A stretch of DNA of 64,000 nt from Woeseiaceae bacterium (lineage in GTDB: Bacteria > Pseudomonadota > Gammaproteobacteria > Steroidobacterales > Woeseiaceae): NCBI GenBank assembly GCA_030066735.1, contig JASJBB010000061.1:1-64000 (forward strand), in the 5' to 3' direction. How positions within the stretch are numbered: the stretch's first letter is position 1; each line of letters begins with the position of its first letter. A model generated the notes under the pieces. The model was not told the DNA's origin. It made no database searches and was given only the letters and a program-made list of their open reading frames with translations. Positions 54,592-63,215 of this stretch are shown one piece after another. The position numbers and the translations under genes are program-made.

Positions 54592-54858
54592 AGGGTTCAC
54601 CCCGGGCAATGGGACGCATTCTGCCGGAGCCGGTTGATGCGCCCGGCAAGGCAGAACTCGCGCCGTGTAGCACCGCTACATTAGCGAGTGATAACGCCGC
54701 CGGCGGTACAACCGGCCCGGCCCAACGGGTTGGCGCTGAGTGAGCGCCACTCATCGTTACTCGTCGTTCATTTGATCTGACCAAACATCTCTCCTCGTGC
54801 CTCGATTGGCGCTCACTCAACGCCAACAGAATTCGCCCCATTGCCCGGGGTGAACCCT
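54592..54858. repeat. Nested inverted-repeat element between oxidase genes (MITE-like)
   Basis: The 267-base element fills the gap between subunit I and the first subunit III gene. Its ends, AGGGTTCACCCCGGGCAATG on the left and its reverse complement on the right, extend to 32 bases with 30 matches. Inside lies a second inverted pair (GTTGGCGCTGAGTGAGCGCC and its reverse complement, 20 of 22). Each copy can also fold alone through GGCGCT/AGCGCC. The outer repeat begins at the last base of the subunit I stop codon and ends two bases before the next start. The 399-base minus ORF over it is a shadow. No transposase is present. Confidence 0.75.
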
Positions 54859-56627
54859 CAGTGCTCTGCGACCCCGTGCTGACGTCCGGCCGGCGCCTCC
54901 TCGGGCGGCACGTTCTGCGGAATAAAGTCGTCCGGGTAGCCCGGCACGCTGTAGTCGTAGGCCCAGCGATAACAGACCGGCAATTCATGGCCCCAGTTGC
55001 CGTGCTTGGGCGGGGTATCCGGCGTCTGCCATTCGAGCGTCGTCGCCTTCCAGGGATTCGGGTCGGCCTTCTTGCCGCTCTTCAGGCTGATAAAGACGTT
55101 GACGAAGAACAGGATCTGCGTGAACGCGACGAACAGCGCAAAGATCGTGATCCACGCATTGAGATCCTGTGCCGACGCCGGCATGAAGTCGGTGTCGCCC
55201 ATCGCGAAGTACCGCCGCGGCACGCCCTGGAAGCCGAGGTAATGCATTGGCAGGTATATCGCGTAGGTGCCGAGGAACGTCATCCAGAAGTGCCACTTGC
55301 CGAGCGTCTCGTTGTACATCCTGCCCGTGATCTTGGGCCACCAGTGATAGATTGCGCCGAACACGACGAGAACGGGCGAGACACCCATCACCATGTGAAA
55401 GTGCGCCACGACGAAATAGGTGTCCGACAACGGCAGGTCGATCGTCACGTTACCCAGGAACAGCCCGGTCAGACCGCCGTGAATAAACGTAAAGATGAAC
55501 CCGATGGCGAACAGCATGGGCACGCGGAGGTGGATGTTGCCTTCCCAGAGCGTCAACACCCAGTTGTAGACCTTGAGCGCGGTCGGCACCGCGATGATCA
55601 GCGTGGTGGTGGCGAAGAAGAAGCCGAAGTACGGGTTCATGCCGCTGACGTACATGTGGTGCGCCCAGACGATGAAGCTCAGACCACCGATTGCGATGAT
55701 GGCCCAGACCATCATGCGGTAGCCGAAAATGTTCTTGCGCGCGTGCGTCGACAGCAGGTCGGAGACGATGCCGAACGCGGGCAGCGCGACGATATACACC
55801 TCGGGATGACCGAAGAACCAGAACAGGTGCTGGAACAGGATCGGGCTACCGCCCGTGTAATTCTCGGGCACCTGCCCCATCGAGCTGATCGCCGGCATGA
55901 AGAAGCTCGTCATTACCGTCTTGTCGAGCAGCATCATGATGGCGCTCACGAGCAGCGCCGGGAAGGCCAGCAGGCCCAGGACCGTCGCAATGAAGATGCC
56001 CCACACCGAGAGCGGCATGCGCATCAGCGTCATGCCCTTGCAGCGCGCCTGCAGCACGGTCGTGACGTAGTTGAGGCCGCCCATCGTGAAGGCGATGATG
56101 AAGACGCCCAGGGACGCCAGCATCAGCAGGATGCCCCAGTCGGTGCCCGGGGTGCCCTGCATGATGGCCTGCGGCGGGTACAGCGTCCATCCGGCGCCCG
56201 TCGAGCCGCCCGGCACGAAGAAGCTCGCGAGCAGAATGATGACCGACAGCAGGTAGACCCAGAAGCTGAGCATGTTCATGTACGGGAACACCATGTCGCG
56301 CGAACCGCACATGAGCGGGATCAGGTAATTGCCGAAACCGCCGAGAAAGAGTGCCGTCAGCAGGTAGATCACCATGATCATGCCGTGCATCGTGACGAAC
56401 TGGTAATAGTTTTCGGGAGTAATGAACGAGAACGTGTCCGGGAAGCCCAGTTGCAGCCGCATCATCGCGGACAGGATCAGGGCGATGACGCCCACGAATA
56501 TCGCCGTTATGCCGTACTGGATCGCGATGACCTTGTGGTCCTGGCTCCAGATGTACTTGGTGATGAACGTGTCCGGATCGTGATGTTCCTCTTCGTGATC
56601 GCGATCGGCGATAGCAACGTATCCCAT
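54858..56627 (-). CDS. ctaD: Cytochrome c oxidase subunit I (haem-copper oxidase, A-type)
   Basis: This is the catalytic subunit: 589 residues with 12 transmembrane helices. Key blocks are TMHGMIMVIYLLTALFLGGFGNYLIP (low-spin haem His), HLFWFFGHPEVYIVALPAFGIVSDLL (CuB His-Tyr pair, with the Glu of the D channel), VWAHHMYVSGM (CuB His-His) and YFVVAHFHMVMGV (haem ligands). It reduces oxygen and pumps protons. The C-terminal tail of about 60 residues (RWAYDYSVPGYPDDFIPQ) is longer than in simple aa3 oxidases. It is the second gene of the operon, after the subunit II/cytochrome c fusion. Confidence 0.95.
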   Translation of the reverse strand: MGYVAIADRDHEEEHHDPDTFITKYIWSQDHKVIAIQYGITAIFVGVIALILSAMMRLQLGFPDTFSFITPENYYQFVTMHGMIMVIYLLTALFLGGFGNYLIPLMCGSRDMVFPYMNMLSFWVYLLSVIILLASFFVPGGSTGAGWTLYPPQAIMQGTPGTDWGILLMLASLGVFIIAFTMGGLNYVTTVLQARCKGMTLMRMPLSVWGIFIATVLGLLAFPALLVSAIMMLLDKTVMTSFFMPAISSMGQVPENYTGGSPILFQHLFWFFGHPEVYIVALPAFGIVSDLLSTHARKNIFGYRMMVWAIIAIGGLSFIVWAHHMYVSGMNPYFGFFFATTTLIIAVPTALKVYNWVLTLWEGNIHLRVPMLFAIGFIFTFIHGGLTGLFLGNVTIDLPLSDTYFVVAHFHMVMGVSPVLVVFGAIYHWWPKITGRMYNETLGKWHFWMTFLGTYAIYLPMHYLGFQGVPRRYFAMGDTDFMPASAQDLNAWITIFALFVAFTQILFFVNVFISLKSGKKADPNPWKATTLEWQTPDTPPKHGNWGHELPVCYRWAYDYSVPGYPDDFIPQNVPPEEAPAGRQHGVAEH

Positions 56628-56641
56628 GGGCCTGTCCTGCC

Positions 56642-57994
56642 TTAGAGCGTGTTGATGTAAGCGACGAGGTCCTTGACGGCCTGCTCATCGCGAAGCGACT
56701 GGGCCATGAAGCTCATCTGGAAGCCGTAGAAATCGGTCGGGTGTGCGCCGCGAACGCCGTCGCGGAAAAGGGTCAGCTGGCGTTCGATGTACCAGTCGGT
56801 CATGCCCGCGAGGCGCGGCGCGTTCAGCGCCTGGATGCCCATGCCGTCGTCGCCGTGGCAATAGGCGCACAATCGGTAGGAACGCTTGCCGTTGGTCGCA
56901 TCGCCGTCGACCGTGTGCGGCGCCGGCGCGTCGGGGAACGTCCCGATGTAGGCGATGACGTTCTCGACCGCCGCATCGTTGACCAGCGTTGCCGCCATCG
57001 GCGCCATCTGCTGACCGTAGGTATCGTCCGAACTGGACCCGCGGATGCCGGCCTTGTAGCTGTTCAGCGCGTTGCGCAGGTACCAGGCGTCCTGGCCGGC
57101 GATCTTGGGCGCATTGAGCGGCGCCAGGCCTTCTCCCTGCTGCCCGTGACAGGCCGTGCAGACGGCGTAGTTCGCGGCGCCGGCGGCGGCATTGCCGCCC
57201 GGGCGCGCATTGAGTTCGGCGTACGTCGGCTGGGAAGCCAGCCAGGCGTCGTAGTCTTCCTGCTCGTCCACGATAACGGCGCCGCGCATGGCGAAATGGG
57301 CGATCCCGCACAGTTCTTCGCACAGCACTTCGTAGCGGCCGGTCTTCGTCGGCGTCAGCCACTGGAAGGTCTGCATGCCGGGGACGAGGTCCATCTTCAC
57401 GCGAAACTCGGTTACCGTGAAGTTGTGCAGCACGTCCTTTGATCGCAACAGCCACTTGACGGGTTTGTCGACCGGTATGTGCGCCTCGGGATGATAGACG
57501 AGCACGTCATCCTGGCCGTTGGGATCGTCCGGGTCCATGCCGAACGGGTTATCGTTGGAGATGCGTTCGGCGTCGACTTCGCCGAACTTGCCGTCCTCGC
57601 CCGGATAGCGGTAGGTCCAGTGCCATTGCTGACCGACAGCCTCGACGACGTGCGCCTCTTCGGGCACGTCGACAAACTTGGCCCAGACGAACAGCCCGGG
57701 GGTCAGCATCGCGGCAACACCGACCGACGTGAGGACGGTCAACCAGGTCTCGAGTTTCTTGTTCTCCGGCTCGTAAGTCGCCCGCGCGTCTTTCTTGTAC
57801 CGGAACTTGACAACGCAGTACGCCATGAACAGGTTGACCGCGACGAATACGGCGCCTGTGACCCAGAAGGTGATGTCGATGGTGAAATCGACCATCGACC
57901 AGTTGGAGGCAAGTTCGGTGAACGTCCAGGGGCTCAGCACATGGAAGATCAGTGAGCCGACCACGAGAAGAATCAAAACAACAGCTAAAGGCAT
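56642..57994 (-). CDS. ctaC: Cytochrome c oxidase subunit II fused to two cytochrome c domains
   Basis: The 450-residue protein begins with two membrane helices and the CuA cupredoxin domain. CuA ligands lie in DVLHNFTVTEFRVKMD and YEVLCEELCGIAHFAM. Two C-terminal cytochrome c domains follow, with CTACH (near residue 281) and CAYCH (near residue 376), each with a later Met ligand region (QQMAPMAATL and FQMSFMAQSL). That makes a caa3-like oxidase with two c haems, accepting electrons directly from periplasmic or membrane donors. It has no obvious cleaved signal; the first helix starts at once. It is the first gene of the operon. Confidence 0.93.
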   Translation of the reverse strand: MPLAVVLILLVVGSLIFHVLSPWTFTELASNWSMVDFTIDITFWVTGAVFVAVNLFMAYCVVKFRYKKDARATYEPENKKLETWLTVLTSVGVAAMLTPGLFVWAKFVDVPEEAHVVEAVGQQWHWTYRYPGEDGKFGEVDAERISNDNPFGMDPDDPNGQDDVLVYHPEAHIPVDKPVKWLLRSKDVLHNFTVTEFRVKMDLVPGMQTFQWLTPTKTGRYEVLCEELCGIAHFAMRGAVIVDEQEDYDAWLASQPTYAELNARPGGNAAAGAANYAVCTACHGQQGEGLAPLNAPKIAGQDAWYLRNALNSYKAGIRGSSSDDTYGQQMAPMAATLVNDAAVENVIAYIGTFPDAPAPHTVDGDATNGKRSYRLCAYCHGDDGMGIQALNAPRLAGMTDWYIERQLTLFRDGVRGAHPTDFYGFQMSFMAQSLRDEQAVKDLVAYINTL

Positions 57995-58082
57995 ACCCCC
58001 GTATCCTTTTGTTGCGACCTGATTGTAAGACGGCCAGCCGATGGCTGAGCCGGAATCTTCTTATACTTGTTGCCGCAGCATA

Positions 58083-58484
58083 CTAGAACAGTCGCTCGAT
58101 GTCTTGCCTTACAGCCTGCTCGGCTTTTTCGAGATCCGACTGCAGGTTCTCGTACTCCTCTTCGAGCGGACTCACCAGTACAGCCGTCTCCGCCTGCCAT
58201 TCGATCGTCGGCAGCAAAAGCGGCGGCGACGCCGGTTCGGTCGTGGGGGTTCCCGGGCCCGGACTCTGCAGGTTAACGAGTGCGATCACCGCGATCGCGG
58301 CAGCCACGCCGGTCAGGCTGCTTGCCCACCAGAATGTCACCGGGCGCGCCTTGCGTTCGGGTTGCCGGGGTTGCTGTGGCGTAACGTTTTCGAGCGACGC
58401 ACGAATGCGATCGTCGAGTTGCTCCGAGATCGTGGCGTCGATGCGTTCGGCGTCGTCACGGAGTCGATTGGCGAGCTTATCCAT
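58083..58484 (-). CDS. Putative anti-sigma factor, single-pass membrane protein
   Basis: The start at ATG 58484 gives 133 residues: a cytoplasmic N-terminal half with charged helices (MDKLANRLRDDAERIDATISEQLDDRIRASLENV), one transmembrane helix (about 55-75, FWWASSLTGVAAAIAVIALV) and a periplasmic tail that ends in Glu-rich coiled-coil-like sequence. The size, topology and eight-base overlap with the sigma gene are typical of anti-sigma factors, though no zinc (ZAS) motif HxxxCxxC is present. It is probably a non-ZAS regulator that holds the ECF sigma factor at the membrane. Confidence 0.7.
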   Translation of the reverse strand: MDKLANRLRDDAERIDATISEQLDDRIRASLENVTPQQPRQPERKARPVTFWWASSLTGVAAAIAVIALVNLQSPGPGTPTTEPASPPLLLPTIEWQAETAVLVSPLEEEYENLQSDLEKAEQAVRQDIERLF

Positions 58485-59025
58485 AGGCCTTACTCTTTTC
58501 GTCAGTAGCGGGAGCAGCAAGTTCCGCCTCGAGGGTCTTGCGCCCTCTCATGAGGTTTACCTTGGTCCAGGAAACGGACCTTTCAAGCACCGCGGCAATG
58601 TCGTTCACCGACATGTCCTCGACGTAGCGCAACCACATGGCCGTGTACACCTCGTCGGACAGTCTGCGCCGGGCCGACAGCCAGAGATTCTGGCGGTCCT
58701 GGTGCTGTATGCAGTGGCTCAGCGGGTCGTTTTCCTCGTCGCTGAGATCGCCCAGCTCCACGGTATCCGCCGTTTTCAGTTTCGCGGCGTTATTAATCGC
58801 GATTCGATACAGCCAGGTGCTGAAGCGCCACTGCGCGTTATAGCTGTGCAGATAGCGATAGGCATTGATCAGGGTGTCCTGCAACGCGTCCTCGGCATCG
58901 GCATAGCTGGCCGAGCGCGTCAGCAGGAAACGCAGCAATCCCTCGCGATAAGCGCTCACGAGATCGGAAAAGGCTGCGGCGGAACCTTTTCTTGCCGCTT
59001 CGATGAGTGCCGTTTCGCTACTCAC
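58477..59025 (-). CDS. ECF-family RNA polymerase sigma factor
   Basis: This sigma-70 family factor has 182 residues when read from the GTG at 59025, which lies one base after the stop of the upstream secreted-protein gene. Region 2 is SASYADAEDALQDTLINAYRYLHSYNAQWRFSTWLYRIAINNAAK, partly recognised by DAEDALQDT and FSTWLYRIAINNA. Region 4 is VYTAMWLRYVEDMSVNDIAAVLERSVSWTKVNLMRGRKTLE. Such factors answer envelope signals through the overlapping anti-sigma gene. The target promoters are not identifiable here. The track's 12 extra residues at the N-terminus are unlikely. Confidence 0.88.
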   Translation of the reverse strand: MSSETALIEAARKGSAAAFSDLVSAYREGLLRFLLTRSASYADAEDALQDTLINAYRYLHSYNAQWRFSTWLYRIAINNAAKLKTADTVELGDLSDEENDPLSHCIQHQDRQNLWLSARRRLSDEVYTAMWLRYVEDMSVNDIAAVLERSVSWTKVNLMRGRKTLEAELAAPATDEKSKAYG

Positions 59026-59026
59026 A

Positions 59027-59953
59027 TCAGTCGATGGCGGCGACCACGACTTCCGGGTCAAGGGCTACGCGAATCGTCAGCTTCTTGTCGTCGACGTCGA
59101 CGTTGGTGTTCTGCAGGAATGACGCAACCTCGGGGTCCATGTCGTCATTGAAAACCTGCAGGCTGATCAGCCCGCGTACGATGCTGGCCAACGACTCCGC
59201 CATCTCGGGTTCCGCCGTGACCAGCTGCGTCTCGATCGAGATCTTGCCCTGCTTGTCGGCGACCACCAGGGCGGCGTGCTTCGTATTGCGCAGGATATTG
59301 GAGTTCCAGGCACCGTTGCCATCCAGGCCCGCCGTGTGCGCGCCGGCCTGGATCAACCCACGCTCGGCGCTCAGCACGAACAGCTGCCCTTTCTCGGACC
59401 TGGCGCCCGAAATGCGGCCCTTGTTATCCAGCAACTGTTCCATCTTCGCGCGCGTTGCCGTGACCAGGAGCTTGTTCCTGACGGCAAAACTCAGGTACAC
59501 GCCGTTGTCGAACGAATCGACGTCGATATCGATATTCTCACCGTCAAGGTCGATGTCATCGTTATCCTTGATGTGATAGAACGCCTTCTTCCCGGAGCCG
59601 TACCGGTCCATCGAGACCGACGACGCGCCCATCGCCACGATCTTGTCTTCGGTCTGCTGGCTGATATTGCCTTCGATGACAATGACCGTGCCATCCCCTT
59701 CGGTCGCGAATGCGGTCAGGCTGTCGGCCTCCTTGTCGAGATCGAAACCCGCGTCCTCGCGAATGTCCTCGAACACCTCGTCCTGCAGCCAGGCGTAGAG
59801 GTGCCTCCCCGCTTCGCTCGAGCGCATCTGCTCGAAATCGACGTGGAAGTACCATTTTGACGCGCCCGGCAGGTCGTCCGCGCTAATGGCCGACAACGCC
59901 GCAACCGGCGCCAGGAACAGGAATGAAAGCAACAGGGATCTGAAGTGCCGCAT
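59027..59953 (-). CDS. Exported protein of unknown function, cotranscribed with ECF sigma factor
   Basis: The 308-residue protein has a signal peptide (MRHFRSLLLSFLFLAPVAALSAISA). Its mature part is largely beta-strand with acidic patches (DNDDIDLDGENIDIDVDSF), starting DDLPGASKWYFHVDFEQMRSS. No family name was recognised, and it shows no cofactor or catalytic motif. Because its gene ends one base before the sigma factor start, it is likely the first gene of the sigma/anti-sigma operon. It may take part in sensing or be a regulated product (inference). Confidence 0.7.
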   Translation of the reverse strand: MRHFRSLLLSFLFLAPVAALSAISADDLPGASKWYFHVDFEQMRSSEAGRHLYAWLQDEVFEDIREDAGFDLDKEADSLTAFATEGDGTVIVIEGNISQQTEDKIVAMGASSVSMDRYGSGKKAFYHIKDNDDIDLDGENIDIDVDSFDNGVYLSFAVRNKLLVTATRAKMEQLLDNKGRISGARSEKGQLFVLSAERGLIQAGAHTAGLDGNGAWNSNILRNTKHAALVVADKQGKISIETQLVTAEPEMAESLASIVRGLISLQVFNDDMDPEVASFLQNTNVDVDDKKLTIRVALDPEVVVAAID

Positions 59954-60024
59954 GATCGTGACCTCACGAATTGAGTGTTGATACTTGCTTGTAGTCGCGC
60001 CGCGGCGAAAAGGTTACAGGCGCG

Positions 60025-61479
60025 TTAGTTCTCAGTATCGCTGGCACGACCTGACAACGTCCGGGACCGGTGAGTAAGCACGCTAACGCCCAGCGTGACG
60101 GCGAAAGCGGCGATGAAGCCCGGGATGGCCTCGTAGAGGTCGTGGGTCTGGGCCTTGAACACTTCTACCCAGATGATGCTCGTGGCAAAACCGGCAATCA
60201 TCCCCGCGATGACGCCCGCCCAGGTCGTCCTCTTGTAGTACAGAAGACAGATGAGGGTCGGGCCGAAGGCCGCTCCGAGGCCGGACCACGCATACAGGAC
60301 GAAGTCGAAAATCTTGCGCTCGTCGTCCCAGGCGACAACGATGCCGAAAATACCGATCACGATTGTCACGATCTTGCCGAAAACGGCGAGCTGGTGATCG
60401 CTCTTGGTGCTACCCATGATCTTCTGCATCGTGTCGCGCACGACCGCCGAGGACGCCAGCAGCAGCAGCGAATCCGCCGTGGACATGATCGCCGATATGA
60501 CGATGACCAGCAGAACGCCGGCAACCAGCGGCGAGAACAGTTCGCTGGATAGCGTGGGGAAGATCTGCTCGGGGTCGTCGAGACCCGGAAACAGCGCCCG
60601 GCCTGCAATGCCGGCCGTGACGGCGCCGAACGTGAATACGAACAGGACGATCACCGACACCCACCGCGCTTTCTTGAGCTCCTCTTCCTCGCGGATGGAC
60701 ATATAGCGAACGAGCAGCTGCGGTACGCCGAGGAAAGGCAGGCCGATGCCCACGAAACTCGCTATCGCGATCCACCCGGGAAAACCGTCGCTGGTCAGCG
60801 AAAACATGTCCGTCAGCCCCGGATCCTCGGCCGCCAGCGTCGCCATGATCGTGCCCCAGCCGCCGGCCGCGTTGATGGCGACGATCGGCACGAACAGCAA
60901 ACCGAGAAACATCAATACGCCCTGCAGCACGTCGGTGTAGGAGACGGCCTTGTGGCCGCCGATAAACGTGTAGGCGATGATGATGACGGACCCCGCCACA
61001 ATGCCCCACTCATACGGAATGTCGAGGAACCCGTCGAGCGCCTTGCCGGACGCCACCATCTGCGCCGTCACGTAGATCGTCACCATCGACAGGATGATGA
61101 TGACCGCAACACCGCGGACCAGGTGCCACCTGTCCCTGAACCTGGCTGCCAGCACGTCGGGCACGGTGATCGAGTCGTGTTCGTCGGAAAGGCGTTTGAG
61201 CCGCCTCGAGACAAGCCACCAGGATCCCGCGATGCCCAGGATCTCGCCGACGACCACCCAGTAGGCCTGCGCCCCGACGGCATAGCCCATGCCCGTGAGG
61301 CCGAGCAGCAACCAGCCGCTCTCGCCGGTCGCATTGGTGCTGAATGCGACGACCCAGTACGGCAATTTCTTGCCTGCGAGATAAAAACCCTTGAGCGTCT
61401 TGGTCTCGCGGCGGCTCCAGATCGCAAAACCGACCAGCAGGCCGAGGTAGACGATCATGACCGCAATGACGGAGTTCAT
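60025..61479 (-). CDS. Sodium:solute symporter, PutP-like
   Basis: This 484-residue SSS-family transporter has about 13 membrane helices. It shows the characteristic AFSTNATGESGWLLLGLTGMGYAVGAQAYWVVVGEILG in the second and third helices (sodium site around NATGESGW) and RYMSIREEEELKKARWVSVI. The STADSLLLLASSAVVRDTM segment, the sodium-binding Ser-Thr region of helix 8, follows. PutP-type proteins import proline and other small organic acids or sugars with sodium. The substrate cannot be assigned. It is nine bases from the pssA start and may be cotranscribed with it. Confidence 0.9.
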   Translation of the reverse strand: MNSVIAVMIVYLGLLVGFAIWSRRETKTLKGFYLAGKKLPYWVVAFSTNATGESGWLLLGLTGMGYAVGAQAYWVVVGEILGIAGSWWLVSRRLKRLSDEHDSITVPDVLAARFRDRWHLVRGVAVIIILSMVTIYVTAQMVASGKALDGFLDIPYEWGIVAGSVIIIAYTFIGGHKAVSYTDVLQGVLMFLGLLFVPIVAINAAGGWGTIMATLAAEDPGLTDMFSLTSDGFPGWIAIASFVGIGLPFLGVPQLLVRYMSIREEEELKKARWVSVIVLFVFTFGAVTAGIAGRALFPGLDDPEQIFPTLSSELFSPLVAGVLLVIVISAIMSTADSLLLLASSAVVRDTMQKIMGSTKSDHQLAVFGKIVTIVIGIFGIVVAWDDERKIFDFVLYAWSGLGAAFGPTLICLLYYKRTTWAGVIAGMIAGFATSIIWVEVFKAQTHDLYEAIPGFIAAFAVTLGVSVLTHRSRTLSGRASDTEN

Positions 61480-61488
61480 GATTCGCGC

Positions 61489-62217
61489 TTACTCGGGCCG
61501 TGAAATCCGCCCGGCGATGATGCCGGCGATGAGCAGGAATACGCCGATCCCGAACAGGTATTCGGGGTACACGCGAAAGATCCCGCAGTAGAAGATCAGC
61601 GCAATGTTGACGAACATGAAGGCATTGATGATGTTGCTCTTGCGGATCACGGCTTTCGGGAACCGCAGCCGCGAGACCATCAGGATGGCGAGCATGAACA
61701 TCACGATCGGCAGGTAGCGGTGCAATGGCAGCAGGTCGGCAATGTCCGGATGGTGGATCAGAACCAGCACCATGGACGACAGCAGCCCCCCGCCGGCCGC
61801 CGTGATTGGCACACCCATGAACCAGCCGTGGCCCGGCGAGTGCGTCCCCAGGTTGAAGCGCGCGAGGCGCATGGCGCCCGCCAGTACGAAAACGCCACAG
61901 GCCAGCGTCAACACCCAGAACTGACCGCTGCCGACCTGGATGTTTGCAATCTCGAGGCCCACATTGAAGACCAGCACGCCCGGGGCCACCCCGAACGACA
62001 CGAGGTCGGCCATCGAGTCGAACTCGGCGCCGAAATCGGAGGTCGCCTTGAGCAGTCGTGCGGCCAGCCCGTCCATCGTGTCCAGCAAGCCGCACCAGAC
62101 GATGAGCCAGGCCGCGAACTCGAGGTCGCCGAGCTGTGCGCTCACGATCGAGCCGAGGCCGAGCAGCAGGCTCAGCGCAGTAAAGCTATTCGGTATCGAA
62201 TATCGGAGTCTTCCCAT
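61489..62217 (-). CDS. pssA: CDP-diacylglycerol-serine O-phosphatidyltransferase
   Basis: This inner-membrane enzyme makes phosphatidylserine, the precursor of phosphatidylethanolamine. The 242-residue protein has the CDP-alcohol phosphotransferase motif DTMDGLAARLLKATSDFGAEF followed by DSMAD (DxxDGxxAR...GxxxDxxxD), and about seven membrane helices. The length and motif fit the type II (Bacillus-like) PssA that is found in many gammaproteobacteria. Phosphatidylglycerophosphate synthase is the main alternative within the same family, but the hydrophobicity and lack of its usual sequence make PssA more likely. Confidence 0.85.
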   Translation of the reverse strand: MGRLRYSIPNSFTALSLLLGLGSIVSAQLGDLEFAAWLIVWCGLLDTMDGLAARLLKATSDFGAEFDSMADLVSFGVAPGVLVFNVGLEIANIQVGSGQFWVLTLACGVFVLAGAMRLARFNLGTHSPGHGWFMGVPITAAGGGLLSSMVLVLIHHPDIADLLPLHRYLPIVMFMLAILMVSRLRFPKAVIRKSNIINAFMFVNIALIFYCGIFRVYPEYLFGIGVFLLIAGIIAGRISRPE

Positions 62218-62250
62218 CCCGCGGCATATTCTGCCTGAAAACGGGATGCG

Positions 62251-63084
62251 TTACCTGCGGCCCGGACGCATGTAGCGGTTGTTCGAGATACCGATCGGGC
62301 CACCCTCGATCACGACCTGCATCGGCACGCCGTCGCGGACGATGTCGACGACCACCGGCTGACCCGGAGCAGCGGCCATCGTCCGCCCGCTCAGGTCGTC
62401 GTAGCTGAAGACACGCTCGCCGCCATAGGCCATGATCTCATCGCCCGGCTGTATGCCGGCGCGCTGCCCGGGCGAGGACTCGAGCACAGAACCAACGGTC
62501 ACCGAGATCGAACGGCCGAAGGCCTTGAGGTACTGCTCGTACTCGGCGTCGCCAACCTCGGTCCGGAGCGCCGCGTCGGGGTCCATTATCTGCCGAAAAT
62601 TCGGCGGGCGTTCGCCGGTTCGGCGTACTTCGTACATGACCTGCATGCGCTGCATCAGCAGCTCCGATTCGCGCCGGAGAATCCAGTCGGCCCGGTCCTC
62701 CGAGAATCCGGCAGTGACGAGCCGGTCACGACGCCACGCGGCGTCCGCCTCCGAGCCCTGCCGAAGACCATCCTGGAACCGGAACCCCGCGTCGCGCCCG
62801 TCTTCGCCGGAAACGTTACCGGTCCGCGTCTCGCCGAGCTCGTCGAGCGCGGCGTACAGTGCCTGAAGCTCGTCCTCGAGGAGCATGCGGGCGTTGCGCT
62901 CCTCGGCAACCGCGGCCTCGAGCGCCCTGATGCGCTCCTCGGTACCTGCGTTCTGGTCGAAATGCAGGGCCGGGCGGGCCGCCGGCGCGGCGACCGGCGC
63001 AGGTTCGCGAACGAGCAGCGTGACCGCCAGTGCCAGCGCAACGGCCAGCAGACCGCTCGCTATCAACAGGATGCTCTTGTTCAT
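62251..63084 (-). CDS. Membrane-anchored PDZ-domain protein with coiled coil
   Basis: The start at ATG 63084 (MNKSILLIASGLLAVALALAVTLLV) provides an N-terminal anchor. It is followed by a coiled-coil region (residues about 45-85, TEERIRALEAAVAEERNARMLLEDEL), a helical linker rich in Arg/Glu and a C-terminal PDZ-like domain. The domain is recognised by VTVGSVLESSPGQRAGIQPGDEIMAYGGERV and the preceding strand. The 277-residue protein has no protease domain, so the PDZ domain probably acts as an adaptor for periplasmic partners, for example around proteolysis. It lies 33 bases upstream of pssA and is divergent from the peptidase gene. Confidence 0.75.
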   Translation of the reverse strand: MNKSILLIASGLLAVALALAVTLLVREPAPVAAPAARPALHFDQNAGTEERIRALEAAVAEERNARMLLEDELQALYAALDELGETRTGNVSGEDGRDAGFRFQDGLRQGSEADAAWRRDRLVTAGFSEDRADWILRRESELLMQRMQVMYEVRRTGERPPNFRQIMDPDAALRTEVGDAEYEQYLKAFGRSISVTVGSVLESSPGQRAGIQPGDEIMAYGGERVFSYDDLSGRTMAAAPGQPVVVDIVRDGVPMQVVIEGGPIGISNNRYMRPGRR

Positions 63085-63215
63085 GCTACGACCCCGGGTT
63101 TGCAACCTATTCTAACGGTTCACGCATCTAACGGATGACACGTACAGCGTTCGACAACGGAACGCGGATAAAATTGCGTGTCTAACCGGTTACCAATTGT
63201 CTGGGGGATCCCTAC

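Noticed and set aside
54590-54988. 132-aa minus ORF across the inverted-repeat element
   Set aside because: It starts inside subunit I and reads through palindromic DNA; composition is not protein-like.
54861-56645. 594-aa plus-strand ORF opposite cytochrome oxidase subunit I
   Set aside because: It is antisense to a canonical oxidase gene and shows no domain or signal of its own.
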